Source: Pseudomonas abietaniphila (GTDB lineage Bacteria > Pseudomonadota > Gammaproteobacteria > Pseudomonadales > Pseudomonadaceae). From it: DNA of 64,000 bases. The notes under the pieces were generated by a model. The model was not told the DNA's origin, ran no database searches, and saw only the letters and a list, made by a program, of their open reading frames with translations. Shown in pieces: positions 53,846-63,083 of the stretch. The stretch is from positions 5,642,001 through 5,706,000 of the forward strand of contig NZ_CP155619.1 in the NCBI RefSeq assembly GCF_039697315.1, read 5' to 3'. The position numbers and the translations under genes were made by a program. Positions within the stretch are counted from its first letter, which is position 1. Every line of letters starts with the position of its first letter.

Positions 53846-55697
53846 CCCTGCGGGACACCCTCAACAGCCTCAGAACGGCTTACGCGACGAGGCGCAGAAC
53901 CCCATCGAGAACCACGGCATCATCGGTGACATGCGCAGCGCCGCACTGGTCGCCGACACCGGCAGCATCGATTTCTGCTGCTGGCCCGATTTCGACAGCC
54001 CCAGCATTTTCAGTGCACTGCTCGACACGCCGGACGCCGGGATCTTCCAGTTGTCCCCGCTGTTGCCCGACGCCCGCCGGCAGCAGCTGTACTTGCCGGA
54101 AACCAACGTCCTGATGACCCGCTGGATCGCCAAGGATGCGGTCGTTGAAGTCACCGATCTGATGCCGATTGCCTCCGATGTCGATGACTTGCCGCGCCTG
54201 GTCCGTCGCATTCATGTGCGCCACGGCACGGCGCGCGTGCGCATGCTGTGCCGGGTGCGCCACGATTACGGCCGTGCGGACACTCAGGCTCAGATGGCGG
54301 GCGAGGACGTGCTGTTCACTGCTCTTGAGCAACCAGCCCTACGCCTGTCAGCGACCACGGCCTTAACGATTGAAGGGCAGGCGGCCGTCGCCGAGTTTGA
54401 GATGGAACAAGGCGAAATCGCTGAGTTCATGCTGGGCGGTGCAGACGACGAGCAGGTCAAGGCCACTCGATGCGACTGCGACCTCAAGAGCACGGTGAAT
54501 TTCTGGCAGCACTGGAGCCGGCATTCCAACTACCGGGGTCGTTGGCGCGAAACGGTCAATCGCTCGGCGCTGGCGCTCAAATTGTTGACCTCACGCAAAC
54601 ACGGCGGAATCGTCGCTGCGGCCACTTTCGGACTTCCGGAAGAAGAGGGCGGCGAGCGCAATTGGGACTATCGCTACACCTGGATTCGCGATGCGTCCTT
54701 TACGGTCTATGCGTTCATGCGCCTGGGATACACCGAAGAGGCCAACGACTTCATGAAGTGGGTGCGCGAGCGCATGGGCGATTGCTGCGAAGAATCCACC
54801 CGGTTGGGCATCCTCTATGCGCTGGACGGCCGTGAAGAACTTCCGGAAGAGAATCTTGAGCACCTGTCAGGTTATGGCGGCGCAACGCCGGTGCGCATCG
54901 GCAACGAAGCGTACAAGCAGACGCAGCTCGACATCTACGGCGAGTTGATGGACGCAGTTTACCTGGCCAACAAGTACGGTGAAGCGATCTCCCACGAAGG
55001 CTGGAAACATGCGACCCGGCTGGTCAATGATCTGTGCGAGACCTGGAACACCAAGGACGTCGGCATTTGGGAGATGCGCGGGGACGATCAGCATTTCCTG
55101 CACTCCAGGCTGATGTGCTGGGTGGCGCTGGACCGCGCGTTGCGCCTGTCGCTGAAACGTTCGCTGCCCGCACCTTTTGAAAAGTGGGACAAGACACGCC
55201 AGGCGATTCACGATGACATTTGGGAAAACTTCTGGGACCCGGAACTTGGGCATTTCGTCCAGCACAAGGGCAGCAAGAACCTGGATGCGTCGATGCTGTT
55301 GATGCCGCTGGTGAGGTTCGTCGGCGCCAGCGATCCCAAGTGGATCAAGACGCTGGAAGCCATCGAGCGCACGCTGGTGCGCGATGGCATGGTGTTCCGC
55401 TACCGCAACGACGACGATTACGGGGATGGCCTGAAGGGTGACGAAGGCGCCTTCGTGGCGTGCTCGTTCTGGTACGTCGAGTGCCTGGCGCGGGCCGGAC
55501 GTATCGAGCAGGCGCACCTCGAGTTCGAGCAACTGCTGCGCTACGCCAACCCGCTGGGCTTGTATGCCGAAGAATTCGACACCCACGGCCACCATCTGGG
55601 TAACACGCCGCAGGCGTTGAGTCACTTGGCGCTGATCAGCGCGGCGAGTTTTCTTGATCGCAAACTCGAAGGCAGCCAGACGCTCTGGCAGCCCTGA
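53838..55697 (+). CDS. Glycoside hydrolase family 15 protein (glucoamylase/trehalase-like)
   Basis: A 619-residue cytoplasmic GH15 enzyme. The N-terminal beta-domain starts PIENHGIIGDMRSAALVADTGSIDFCCWPDFDSPSIF. The (alpha/alpha)6 barrel contains NWDYRYTWIRDAS, the first acid residue in DVGIWEMRG, and the second near the C-terminal YAEEFDTHGHHLGNTPQALSHLALI. No signal peptide is present, so it acts on internal glucans or disaccharides such as trehalose. It overlaps the SDR gene and is followed by an HVA1 gene, a set likely used in osmotic or carbon-storage stress. Confidence 0.92.
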   Translation: MVNPAGHPQQPQNGLRDEAQNPIENHGIIGDMRSAALVADTGSIDFCCWPDFDSPSIFSALLDTPDAGIFQLSPLLPDARRQQLYLPETNVLMTRWIAKDAVVEVTDLMPIASDVDDLPRLVRRIHVRHGTARVRMLCRVRHDYGRADTQAQMAGEDVLFTALEQPALRLSATTALTIEGQAAVAEFEMEQGEIAEFMLGGADDEQVKATRCDCDLKSTVNFWQHWSRHSNYRGRWRETVNRSALALKLLTSRKHGGIVAAATFGLPEEEGGERNWDYRYTWIRDASFTVYAFMRLGYTEEANDFMKWVRERMGDCCEESTRLGILYALDGREELPEENLEHLSGYGGATPVRIGNEAYKQTQLDIYGELMDAVYLANKYGEAISHEGWKHATRLVNDLCETWNTKDVGIWEMRGDDQHFLHSRLMCWVALDRALRLSLKRSLPAPFEKWDKTRQAIHDDIWENFWDPELGHFVQHKGSKNLDASMLLMPLVRFVGASDPKWIKTLEAIERTLVRDGMVFRYRNDDDYGDGLKGDEGAFVACSFWYVECLARAGRIEQAHLEFEQLLRYANPLGLYAEEFDTHGHHLGNTPQALSHLALISAASFLDRKLEGSQTLWQP

Positions 55698-55713
55698 ACA
55701 GAGGAGAAGTGTC

Positions 55714-55923
55714 ATGGCTCACGCGTTTAAGGTCGGCGATCACGTACGCTGGAACTCTGATGTCGGGCATGTGACAGGTAAGGTGACCAAGGTCCATACC
55801 AAGGACTGCGAATTCATGGGCCGCCACCGCCCCGCGTCGCAGGACGACCCGCAGTACGAAGTCAAAAGCGACAAGACCGGGCATCTGGCGATGCACAAGG
55901 AAGGGGCGTTGGAGAAGGCGTGA
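55714..55923 (+). CDS. HVA1/DUF2945 family small protein
   Basis: A 69-residue protein of the hypervirulence-associated (TUDOR-like) DUF2945 family: VGDHVRWNSDVGHVTGKVTKVHT and PQYEVKSDKTGHLAMHKEGALEKA. ATG 55714 has a GAGGAG site. It lies 16 bp after the GH15 stop, so it is probably in the same operon. Biochemical role unknown. Confidence 0.88.
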   Translation: MAHAFKVGDHVRWNSDVGHVTGKVTKVHTKDCEFMGRHRPASQDDPQYEVKSDKTGHLAMHKEGALEKA

Positions 55924-56036
55924 GTATGTTGGGTGAGCGCGTTTGGTAGCGCTTCAACCGTCGGCAAGCGCGCTCCTACGGCCAGTGGCCAGATCAAGGG
56001 CCTAAAACGTGTCGCTTGCCCGCTTCTGCCGAAGGC

Positions 56037-56169
56037 GTAGGAGCGTGGCTTGTCCCGCGATCTGCCGGGTACCGGCAGTAAACCCGGGGGATGCGGTCTT
56101 GCTGACACACCAAGTTGCCTGACTTTACTGCCGCTTCGCGCCAGATCGCGGGACAAGCCTCGCTCCTAC
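56037..56169. repeat. REPIN 1 of a four-copy array
   Basis: GTAGGAGCGTGGCTTGTCCC arm at the left, inverted GGGACAAGCCTCGCTCCTAC arm at the right, loop with a CCGGGTACCGGCAG hairpin. A half REP (GCAAGCGCGCTCCTAC) lies just upstream at about 55961-55977. The array covers most of 55924-56927, where no gene is seen. Confidence 0.9.
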
Positions 56170-56267
56170 AGCCTGCGGCAGAAGTCAAAAGCATTGAGAC
56201 GTGTCGTTCGCCTGCGCCCAGAATCAAAGGCCTTGAAACGTGTCGCTGGTCCGCTTCTGCCGAAGGC

Positions 56268-56400
56268 GTAGGAGCGTGGCTTGTCCCGCGATCTGCCGGG
56301 GACCGGCAGTAAACCCGGCGGATGCGGTCTTTCTGACACACCGAGTTGCCTGAATTTACTGCCGCTTCGCGCCAGATCGCGGGACAAGCCACGCTCCTAC
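56268..56400. repeat. REPIN 2 of a four-copy array
   Basis: Same layout and almost the same sequence as REPIN 1, starting exactly 231 bp after it. A spacer with two copies of a GTGTCG-containing motif separates them. Confidence 0.9.
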
Positions 56401-56498
56401 GGCCTACGGCCAGAATCAAAAGCCTAGAACGTGTCGCTTGCCCTGCGGCCAGAATCAAAAGCATAGAAACGTTTCGCTCCCACGCTTCTGCTGAAGGT

Positions 56499-56629
56499 GT
56501 AGGAGCGCGCTTGCCCGCGATCTGCCGGGCACCGGCAGCAAACCCGGCTGATGCGGTCTTGCTGACACACCGAGTTACCTGACTTTACTGCCGCTTCGCG
56601 CCAGATCGCGGGACAAGCCACGCTCCTAC
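56499..56629. repeat. REPIN 3 of a four-copy array
   Basis: Starts 231 bp after REPIN 2. Its left arm has a small deletion (GTAGGAGCGCGCTTGCCCGC), so the arms pair imperfectly; the right arm is standard. Confidence 0.9.
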
Positions 56630-56687
56630 GGCCTACGGCCAGAATCAAAAGCCTAGAACGTGTCGCTTGCCTGCTTCTGCCGAAGGC

Positions 56688-56819
56688 GTAGGAGCGTGGC
56701 TTGTCCCGCGATCTGCCGGGCACCGGCAGCAAACCCGGCTGATGCGGTCTTGCTGACACGCCGAGTTACCAGACTTTACTGCCGCTTCGCGCCAGATCGC
56801 GGACAAGCCTCGCTCCTAC
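56688..56819. repeat. REPIN 4 of a four-copy array
   Basis: Starts 189 bp after REPIN 3, with a shortened spacer. The right arm lacks one G (GCGGACAAGCC) against REPIN 1. The spacer motif AGAATC/GTGTCGCT recurs on both sides. Confidence 0.9.
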
Positions 56820-56927
56820 AGCCTGCGGCAGAAGTCAAAAGCATTGAGACGTGTCGTTTAGCCTGCGGCCAGAATTAAAGCTCAGAATCGTGTCGCTCCC
56901 ACACCCTGCGGGCAGACGCATTACGCG

Positions 56928-58358
56928 CTACTTGGCCCTTAACTCATACCCCACCGGCAACGTTTGCAAATCGAACCGGTCGGCGATTGTTCCGCAATAA
57001 CTGGTGCGCGCCAGGTACGCGCCAGGTCCTTTCAGATACGCGTCAATGTTTTCCACTTCCTCGCACAGTTCAAAGGTCCGGTTCTGCAGGACGCCCGCTG
57101 CCTGGGCCGAGCGCAGGGCACCGTTGGGGGTCCAGTCGGAGATGATCAGTGATCCCTGCGGGGCTGATTTTTCGTAGCTCAGGACGAACTGCTCGGCGGA
57201 GCGGTCTCTCAGGTAGGGCGTCATGAAATAGTGGATATCGTCCCTGAAGGGCAACGCTTCCTTGTGGGTTGGCAGATTGACGACGCCGCTTGAATAGATG
57301 GCGAAGACCGCCAGAATGGTCACCGGCGCCGCCAGCGGAGAGGCATTGACCAGCGTCGCAGCTGCGGTGCGTTGCAGCAGGGCCTGCAGTTGTATCACGC
57401 CGAGTATGCTCAACAGCACGGCGCCCGGCAGGAAGAAGGTGAAGCGATCGGTGACGTTGTAGGAGACGGCGAAGATGAAGTTCATCATCGCCGCGCACCA
57501 TAACAGGCGTAATTTCGGGTTGTTGGGGAACACCACCAGCCCCAGCAATTGCGGCCCGATTAACGACAGCATCAACAGCATGACGGAGTTTTTCTCGTGC
57601 CACATGTCGTCGAAGCGGAACAGCGACCCTTGCCAGCTTTGTTCCATGGCGCGGTCGGGAATGCCGATCAGGTAGCGATGCCCGATGTCGTAAAGCCCGA
57701 CGCCAGCTCGCAGCTCGTTGGCGACGCCGGGGAACGCCACGCTGAAGCCCAGTGCAAACCCAGGCAGCGTGATCAGTGTGCGCCATTTGTGCTGCCACAG
57801 CAGTTGCACGTACAGCGGAAACAGCACGATGAAGGTCAATTGATGAATCGCCGCTGCAAGCCCGGTCAACACGCCGATCAGGAACAACTTCTGCAACGCG
57901 CCCAGGCGAAACTTTTCATCGAACTGCAGCATGTAGGCCAGCGTGACGAGTACCGCGTGCAACAGGTAAACCTCTGCCTTGGTCGAGACCCAGAACACGC
58001 AATGGCACAGGATCGCGGCGGCGGCGGAGAGCAGAGCAAGCTCCGTCGTGGCGCCCACGCCTTTGGCCAGGCGGTACATGGCCCATGCCAGCGGTATCAG
58101 CAGCAGCGAGTTCATGAAACTCAGCACCAGCGGACCGAACCCGGCGTAAAGCGCGGTGGTCACGAACAGGTAAAGCGGATGGTCGAGCGGTCCCAGGGTC
58201 TGGCTGAAATACACGCCTTGGGACGCATCGGCGAGGAAGATGCCGTTGTCCATCCATTGAATCGGCCCGCTCGAGGCGAGAAAACTGGCGATGATTGCCC
58301 CGATCACCAGCAGCAACGGAATCACCGTTGCCGCTCGATAACGTACTGCTGCCATCAT
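56928..58358 (-). CDS. Multi-spanning membrane protein, DUF2723/GT-C glycosyltransferase-like
   Basis: A 476-residue integral membrane protein with about ten hydrophobic helices. After the first helix comes a short acidic loop ([16 protein letters not shown]) and then [11 protein letters not shown], the general form of GT-C glycosyltransferases that use a polyprenyl-phosphate sugar; the [14 protein letters not shown] segment recalls DUF2723 proteins. A soluble periplasmic C-terminal domain follows. ATG 58358 has CAGGAG 8 bp upstream. It is the last gene of the arabinose-lipid-like operon, 27 bp after the flippase-like gene, and is a candidate for the arabinosyl transfer step. Confidence 0.68.
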   Translation of the reverse strand: MMAAVRYRAATVIPLLLVIGAIIASFLASSGPIQWMDNGIFLADASQGVYFSQTLGPLDHPLYLFVTTALYAGFGPLVLSFMNSLLLIPLAWAMYRLAKGVGATTELALLSAAAAILCHCVFWVSTKAEVYLLHAVLVTLAYMLQFDEKFRLGALQKLFLIGVLTGLAAAIHQLTFIVLFPLYVQLLWQHKWRTLITLPGFALGFSVAFPGVANELRAGVGLYDIGHRYLIGIPDRAMEQSWQGSLFRFDDMWHEKNSVMLLMLSLIGPQLLGLVVFPNNPKLRLLWCAAMMNFIFAVSYNVTDRFTFFLPGAVLLSILGVIQLQALLQRTAAATLVNASPLAAPVTILAVFAIYSSGVVNLPTHKEALPFRDDIHYFMTPYLRDRSAEQFVLSYEKSAPQGSLIISDWTPNGALRSAQAAGVLQNRTFELCEEVENIDAYLKGPGAYLARTSYCGTIADRFDLQTLPVGYELRAK

Positions 58359-58385
58359 GAACTGCACTCCTGTCCCTGTCTTACG

Positions 58386-59384
58386 CTATGAATCGTGTGA
58401 TTGAACCGGTTGGCCTTCGGGCGTTCTTTCGCCGTTGAGCCTGAACAACATCAGCGCGCCAATGGCCACGGCGAACCACAGCGTGGCCAGGCGAATCAGC
58501 ACCGTGGCCGCCACCGCGTCGGCGCTGTTCATGCCTTTCCAGACCAGCAGGCCGACCATCACCGCTTCTGCGCCGCCGAGGCCGCCGGGCATGAAACTCA
58601 CCGCGCCAGCCAGCATCGCGAGGGCGTACACGAACACCGCGAAGGTCAGCGGAATGTCGGCGCCCATCCACTTCAAAATCCAGTCGAAGGCCAGTGCTTC
58701 GGCGCTCCAGGCGATCACGCTGAGGATCGTCAGGCCGAGCATCAGGCGCAGGCGATGACACTGTTGGGCGTGCAGCAACACCTCTAGCAGGTGCCGCAGC
58801 AACCCGATGACTCTGCCGCCTTCGGTCGGCACCATCAGCGTCAGGCGTTCGAGCAAACGACGCTGCGACAGCACCAGCAAACCGACCATCACCAGTGCGA
58901 CGCCGACCACGATCATGGGCAGCGCTTCGGGGTACAGCGACAAACCGAACAGCGTCAGCAGCACCACCGCGAACAGGTCCGACAGTCGCTCGCTGAAAAA
59001 CGCCGCAAAGCTCTGCGGATACGGCACGCCCCAACGCTTGAGCAGCACGCCGCGCAGGGCTTCACCGGCCTTGCCGGGGGTGGTGGTCAAGGCGAATCCG
59101 GCGAGGTAAATGTTCAGGCTCGGGCGCCAGGGCATCGGGTGACCCAGCACCTTGAGGTAGGCCTGCCAGCGCACGAAACGCAGGCCGTAGTTGACCGAGG
59201 ACATAAAAAGCGCGATGACGATGCCGACCAGACCGACTTCGCTCACCGCCGCGCCGACCGCATGCCATCCGCCCCACAGCGAGAAGCCCAGGTAACCCAG
59301 CGCTGACCCCACCACCGACAGCAACACGGCGCGGTAACGCCAGCCGGACAGGTGCAGCTGTTCCTGTGAGGCAACAGGGTTCAC
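58386..59384 (-). CDS. Lysylphosphatidylglycerol-synthase-TM/UPF0104 family membrane protein
   Basis: A 332-residue inner-membrane protein with about seven helices and the UPF0104/AglD C-terminal type motifs: GFALTTTPGKAGEALRGVLLKRWGVPYPQSFAAFFSERLSDLFAV and SFMPGGLGGAEAVMVGLL. It starts with GTG 59384 overlapping the previous stop (GTGA), with AGAGG 8 bp upstream; a longer reading frame to 60062 is a shadow of the reductase gene. Members often act as lipid or polyprenyl-sugar flippases; here it may move polyprenyl-phosphate-arabinose across the membrane. Confidence 0.8.
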   Translation of the reverse strand: MNPVASQEQLHLSGWRYRAVLLSVVGSALGYLGFSLWGGWHAVGAAVSEVGLVGIVIALFMSSVNYGLRFVRWQAYLKVLGHPMPWRPSLNIYLAGFALTTTPGKAGEALRGVLLKRWGVPYPQSFAAFFSERLSDLFAVVLLTLFGLSLYPEALPMIVVGVALVMVGLLVLSQRRLLERLTLMVPTEGGRVIGLLRHLLEVLLHAQQCHRLRLMLGLTILSVIAWSAEALAFDWILKWMGADIPLTFAVFVYALAMLAGAVSFMPGGLGGAEAVMVGLLVWKGMNSADAVAATVLIRLATLWFAVAIGALMLFRLNGERTPEGQPVQSHDS

Positions 59385-60133
59385 AGGTTCAGCCTCTTGA
59401 ACACCGGTTGCGGGATCGAACGAATGATCAGCATGATCAAGCCCCAGAACCCCGGCGCGTAAAGGGTGGGTACTTTGTTGGCGATGCCTTTGACGATCCG
59501 TTGCGCCACTTGGGCCGGTTGCGCGAGCAGCGCGGCGGGCAGCGACAGGCCCTGAGTCATCGGCGTGTCCACGAACCCCGGTTTGATGGTGGTGACGTGA
59601 ACCCCGACCTTGAACAGCCGCGCCTGCAAGCCTTCGCAATAGGTCGACACGGCGGCTTTGGCGCTGCCATACAGGTAGTTCGAAGGCCGTCCGCGGTCTG
59701 CTGCCACCGACGAGATGATCGCCAGGCTGCCGCAACGCTGGGTTTCGAACTGCATCGCCAGGCAGGTCAACAAGGCGATCACCGAGGTGCAATTGTTGGC
59801 GAACTCGCGCAAGGCGAGATTGACGTCGCGTTCGCAGGCTTTTTGGTCGGGCAGGGTGCCGTGGGCGATCAGGGCGATGTCGATCTGACCTAGGGCAGTC
59901 AGGCATCGTCCCAACATCAGCGGGTGAGCGTCGATGTCGTTGGCGTCCATCTCGTGCAGGGTCACGTTCTTCGCCCCGCGCGACTTGAGGTCGGCGGCGG
60001 TCTGCTGCAGTTTGTCGACGTTGCGCGCGACGAGGAAAAAATCGCTGCCTTCGCTGGCCCACAACCGGGCGCAGGCGCTGGCGATGGCCGAGGTAGCGCC
60101 GATGATCAGCACTTTTTTCGATGCGTTTTTCAT
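59381..60133 (-). CDS. DprE2-like short-chain reductase
   Basis: A 250-residue SDR with nucleotide-binding motif IIGATSAIASACARLWA and active-site YLYGSAKAAVSTY (YxxxK), plus a C-terminal hydrophobic segment (GFWGLIMLIIRSI) that may attach it to the membrane. In mycobacteria DprE2 reduces the 2-keto intermediate to decaprenyl-phosphoryl-D-arabinose. Its start overlaps the DprE1-like gene by 4 bp and its stop overlaps the flippase-like gene, so the three are tightly linked. Confidence 0.82.
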   Translation of the reverse strand: MKNASKKVLIIGATSAIASACARLWASEGSDFFLVARNVDKLQQTAADLKSRGAKNVTLHEMDANDIDAHPLMLGRCLTALGQIDIALIAHGTLPDQKACERDVNLALREFANNCTSVIALLTCLAMQFETQRCGSLAIISSVAADRGRPSNYLYGSAKAAVSTYCEGLQARLFKVGVHVTTIKPGFVDTPMTQGLSLPAALLAQPAQVAQRIVKGIANKVPTLYAPGFWGLIMLIIRSIPQPVFKRLNL

Positions 60134-61446
60134 AACAGTACGCGGCTCCAGAAACGGGACATCAGGGAGGGATCGCGCAGCGCTTCCAGTCGCTCCCAGG
60201 CGGGGTACGCCTGACGAAAGTCCGCGCCGCTCATATGGGCATCCTTGGCCGGATACAAGCGGCCTCCCGCAGCCCGGACGATGTCGTCCAGACGCGGGAA
60301 TACAACGTTTTCCAGGTGTTCGCTCTGCGGGAAGTCCAGCGCCAGTGACGTGCCCGGCATCGGGAACGACAACAGGCCCGGCGAACGCACATCACCGCAA
60401 CGTTTGAGCACGGCGAGAAACGAGCCTTGCCCGGAATCGGCAATCGCCCGCAACAGTTCACCCATTGCAGGCTCGGCATTGGTCGTCGGAATCACGCACT
60501 GATACTGCTGAAAACCCCGGCGACCGTAGATGCGGTTCCAGTGCAGGATCCGGTCGAGCGGGTAGAAAAACGGTTCATAGGCACTGCGTCCGAGGGTTCG
60601 TTGACTCGGGTGCACACGCCAATACAGGTTGTTGAGGGCACCAAGCGAAAGTTTGTTGATCAGCGAAACCGGCGGGGTGATCGGCATGCTGAGCTTCGGC
60701 CGCCGACCGACTTCAAGCGAGCCATATTGCGCGTGATCACCGACGATGAACACCCCGCGTCCGGTGTTGGCACTTTTGGCCAGGCAGTCGACCCACGCCA
60801 CGCTGTACTCGTGTTTGTCGTCGAGTTCGTCGGACAGGCTGAAGAACTCCGCCAGATGGGCGAAGCGCACGGTGGTGGTGTCGATCTGGCTGGCGCGAAT
60901 CGGCATCAACTGGAGTTCTGCCCAGTGAATGATCCCGGTCAGACCAAGACCGCCAATACTCGCTGAAAACAGCGATGCGTTGACGCTGGGCGAACAGACC
61001 ATTTCCGGCTGCCCGTGGCGCAACAGCCCGAAGCTGCGAACGTGGCGGCCAAAGGTGCCGCGCACATGATGGTTCTTGCCATGCACATCGTTGGCGATGG
61101 CGCCGCCGACCGTGGCGTACTGGGTGCCCGGCGTCACCGGCAGGAACCAGCCGCGAGGAATGGCAACCGCCAGGACGTCGGCCAGCGTGATGCCAGCCTC
61201 GACCTTGAGCACGCCGCTGTCCCAATCCGCCTCGATCAGACGATCCAGCGAGCGCATGTGCAGCACCTGATCACTGGAGGCCAGGCAACTGTCACCGTAA
61301 CTGCGGCCGTTGCCATAGGGCAGGCTGGTGCTGTGCTCGCCGATCACCTTGTCCAGATGCGCGGGCAGATCGTCCAGCCACACGCAGCTGTGGCCTCGCT
61401 GCGGATTGTGGGGAAACCGTCCCCAGGAATACAGCGGTGCGCTCAT
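60130..61446 (-). CDS. DprE1-like FAD-dependent oxidase
   Basis: A 438-residue FAD-linked oxidoreductase of the vanillyl-alcohol-oxidase type. FAD-binding elements PYGNGRSYGDSCLA, VTPGTQYATVGGAIANDVHGKNHH and GSFGRHV-like (GTFGRHV) are visible, and the C-terminal LYPAKDAHMSGADFRQAYPAWERL matches DprE1 proteins. DprE1 oxidises the 2-hydroxyl of decaprenyl-phosphoryl-ribose. It overlaps the genes on both sides by 4 bp. Confidence 0.87.
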   Translation of the reverse strand: MSAPLYSWGRFPHNPQRGHSCVWLDDLPAHLDKVIGEHSTSLPYGNGRSYGDSCLASSDQVLHMRSLDRLIEADWDSGVLKVEAGITLADVLAVAIPRGWFLPVTPGTQYATVGGAIANDVHGKNHHVRGTFGRHVRSFGLLRHGQPEMVCSPSVNASLFSASIGGLGLTGIIHWAELQLMPIRASQIDTTTVRFAHLAEFFSLSDELDDKHEYSVAWVDCLAKSANTGRGVFIVGDHAQYGSLEVGRRPKLSMPITPPVSLINKLSLGALNNLYWRVHPSQRTLGRSAYEPFFYPLDRILHWNRIYGRRGFQQYQCVIPTTNAEPAMGELLRAIADSGQGSFLAVLKRCGDVRSPGLLSFPMPGTSLALDFPQSEHLENVVFPRLDDIVRAAGGRLYPAKDAHMSGADFRQAYPAWERLEALRDPSLMSRFWSRVLL

Positions 61447-62894
61447 GCGGCAATCCAGAACATCAGGAGGAAGACAGCGCCGATCAACTGGCTGGTGCGG
61501 TCACGAATCGCGAACACCACCGGGTCTTCGTTCATCAGGCCGCGATGGGTCAGCATCCACACGCGGGTCACCCAGAACAGCAGAAGCGGGCAGGCCAGCC
61601 AGATGACATGAGGGGTGACGTACAGGGCAGTGGTTTTGGCGTCCTGGATGTACAGCGCCAGTACCATCACCGCCAGATAACCCGACGAGGCACCCAGTGA
61701 GGCGATCATGTCCAGATCGCCAGGGTAGTAGCCGCGTCCGCGGGCCATGGTGGTGACTTCGCGCACCCGCGCATCGCGTAATTCGGCGTAGCGTTTGACC
61801 ATGGCGAGGCTGAGGAAGATGAACATCGAAAACGCCAGGATCCAGAAGGTCAGCGTCAGGTTGAATGCCGCCACCCCGGCGATGATCCGTGAGGTGTACA
61901 ACATGGCAAGTACGATCACGTCTACCGCCATCAGGCGTTTGAGTTGCAGGGAGTAGGCGAGGGTCAGAGCGTAATACGCCGCCATCACGGCGGAGAACTG
62001 CCACGGTAAAAGCAACAGCGCTGCACCGAATGCCGCGAGCAATAGCGTGGGCACGGCGATCAACCCGGCCTTGATCGACAGGCGGCCGCTGGCGAAAGGA
62101 CGATTGCATTTGCTCCTGTGGTGACGGTCGTCGCACAGGTCCAGCAAGTCGTTGAGGATGTAAACGCTGGAGGCGCAGAGGCCGAAGCAGAAGAAGGCAA
62201 ACACTCCATCCCGCATCAGGTCGAACTGGGTGAAACGATGAGAGGCGAGCAAGGGCACGAAGATCAGGGCGTTCTTCAGCCATTGGTGCAAGCGCATCGC
62301 CCTGCGCCAGTCGCGCAGGCTGGCCGTGTTGGTGCGCAGGGTCGGCTCGACCTGAGCCATTGCCTTGACGCGCCCCTCGACGCCAGGATCCGGGTTAACC
62401 ACGTAGGCCTGGCGAGACACCGTCCAGATCGGTAAATCATCTTTGGAGTTGCCGATGTAGTCGAAGCCGCCCTCGCCATAATGCGCAACTAACAGGTCGC
62501 GTTTGTTATTGCCGGACAAGTTACGGTTGGCGTTGGAGGCCAATACCAGATCGAACAGTTGTAAATGCTCGGCAATACGCTCCGCCAGGCTTACATGGCT
62601 GGCCGTGGCGAGCACAATCATTCGTCCGGTGGCCTTTTCGGCAGTGATCAGTTCAATGATCTGCGGGTCATACGGCAGCACGGCGACATCGATCTGCGTC
62701 TCCAGCGCCAGGCCTTCCTTGAGCGCAGCCTTGCCCTTGAGCAGCCAGCCCAGCAGTTTGTATACCTTCAACGGCTGGCTTCTGACGAAGGCCATCGCCG
62801 TTTCCATCAGCAGGTCCGAACGCAACAGAGTGCCATCCAGATCAACTACCAAGGGCGGGAAAGTTTCTTGAACTCTTCCCTGAATTCTTGCCAT
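61443..62894 (-). CDS. HAD phosphatase-UbiA prenyltransferase fusion (polyprenyl-phosphate phosphoribosyltransferase-like)
   Basis: A 483-residue two-domain protein. The N-terminal 200 residues are a HAD phosphatase: VVDLDGTLLRSD (motif I, two Asp), LATAS (motif II), the Lys of NKRDLL, and YIGNSKDDLPIW (motif IV). The C-terminal 280 residues are a UbiA-type membrane prenyltransferase (LKNALIFVPLL, VYILNDLLDLCDDRHH, KCNRPFASGRL, VKRYAELRD) of the group that transfers phosphoribose to polyprenyl phosphate. The HAD part may remove the 5'-phosphate from that product, joining two steps in one protein. ATG 62894 has GGAG 9 bp upstream. First gene of the operon. Confidence 0.85.
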   Translation of the reverse strand: MARIQGRVQETFPPLVVDLDGTLLRSDLLMETAMAFVRSQPLKVYKLLGWLLKGKAALKEGLALETQIDVAVLPYDPQIIELITAEKATGRMIVLATASHVSLAERIAEHLQLFDLVLASNANRNLSGNNKRDLLVAHYGEGGFDYIGNSKDDLPIWTVSRQAYVVNPDPGVEGRVKAMAQVEPTLRTNTASLRDWRRAMRLHQWLKNALIFVPLLASHRFTQFDLMRDGVFAFFCFGLCASSVYILNDLLDLCDDRHHRSKCNRPFASGRLSIKAGLIAVPTLLLAAFGAALLLLPWQFSAVMAAYYALTLAYSLQLKRLMAVDVIVLAMLYTSRIIAGVAAFNLTLTFWILAFSMFIFLSLAMVKRYAELRDARVREVTTMARGRGYYPGDLDMIASLGASSGYLAVMVLALYIQDAKTTALYVTPHVIWLACPLLLFWVTRVWMLTHRGLMNEDPVVFAIRDRTSQLIGAVFLLMFWIAA

Positions 62895-63083
62895 GTCGAA
62901 TGCTCCGTAGCGAGTCCATCCGACTATAAACAAAAACGTTTTTTCACAACTTCATTTAAATTAAATGGCTTGCCGATACTCGGCGGGCCGTTGGCGTCAG
63001 AATAAACGGCGCACAGGTGAACAAACTTTTCGCGATGAGGGTTTCACTTTTGAAACACTCGGCGTCGATTAATTGGCGACCAA

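Noticed and set aside
56037..56819. CRISPR-like regularly spaced repeats
   Set aside because: Units are about 130 bp with long inverted arms and similar spacers; these are REPINs, and no cas genes are present.
59385..60062. 226-codon N-terminal extension of the flippase-like gene
   Set aside because: It lies in another frame of the DprE2-like gene, is rich in Arg, Pro and Gln, and is replaced by a GTG start with ribosome site and GTGA overlap at 59384.
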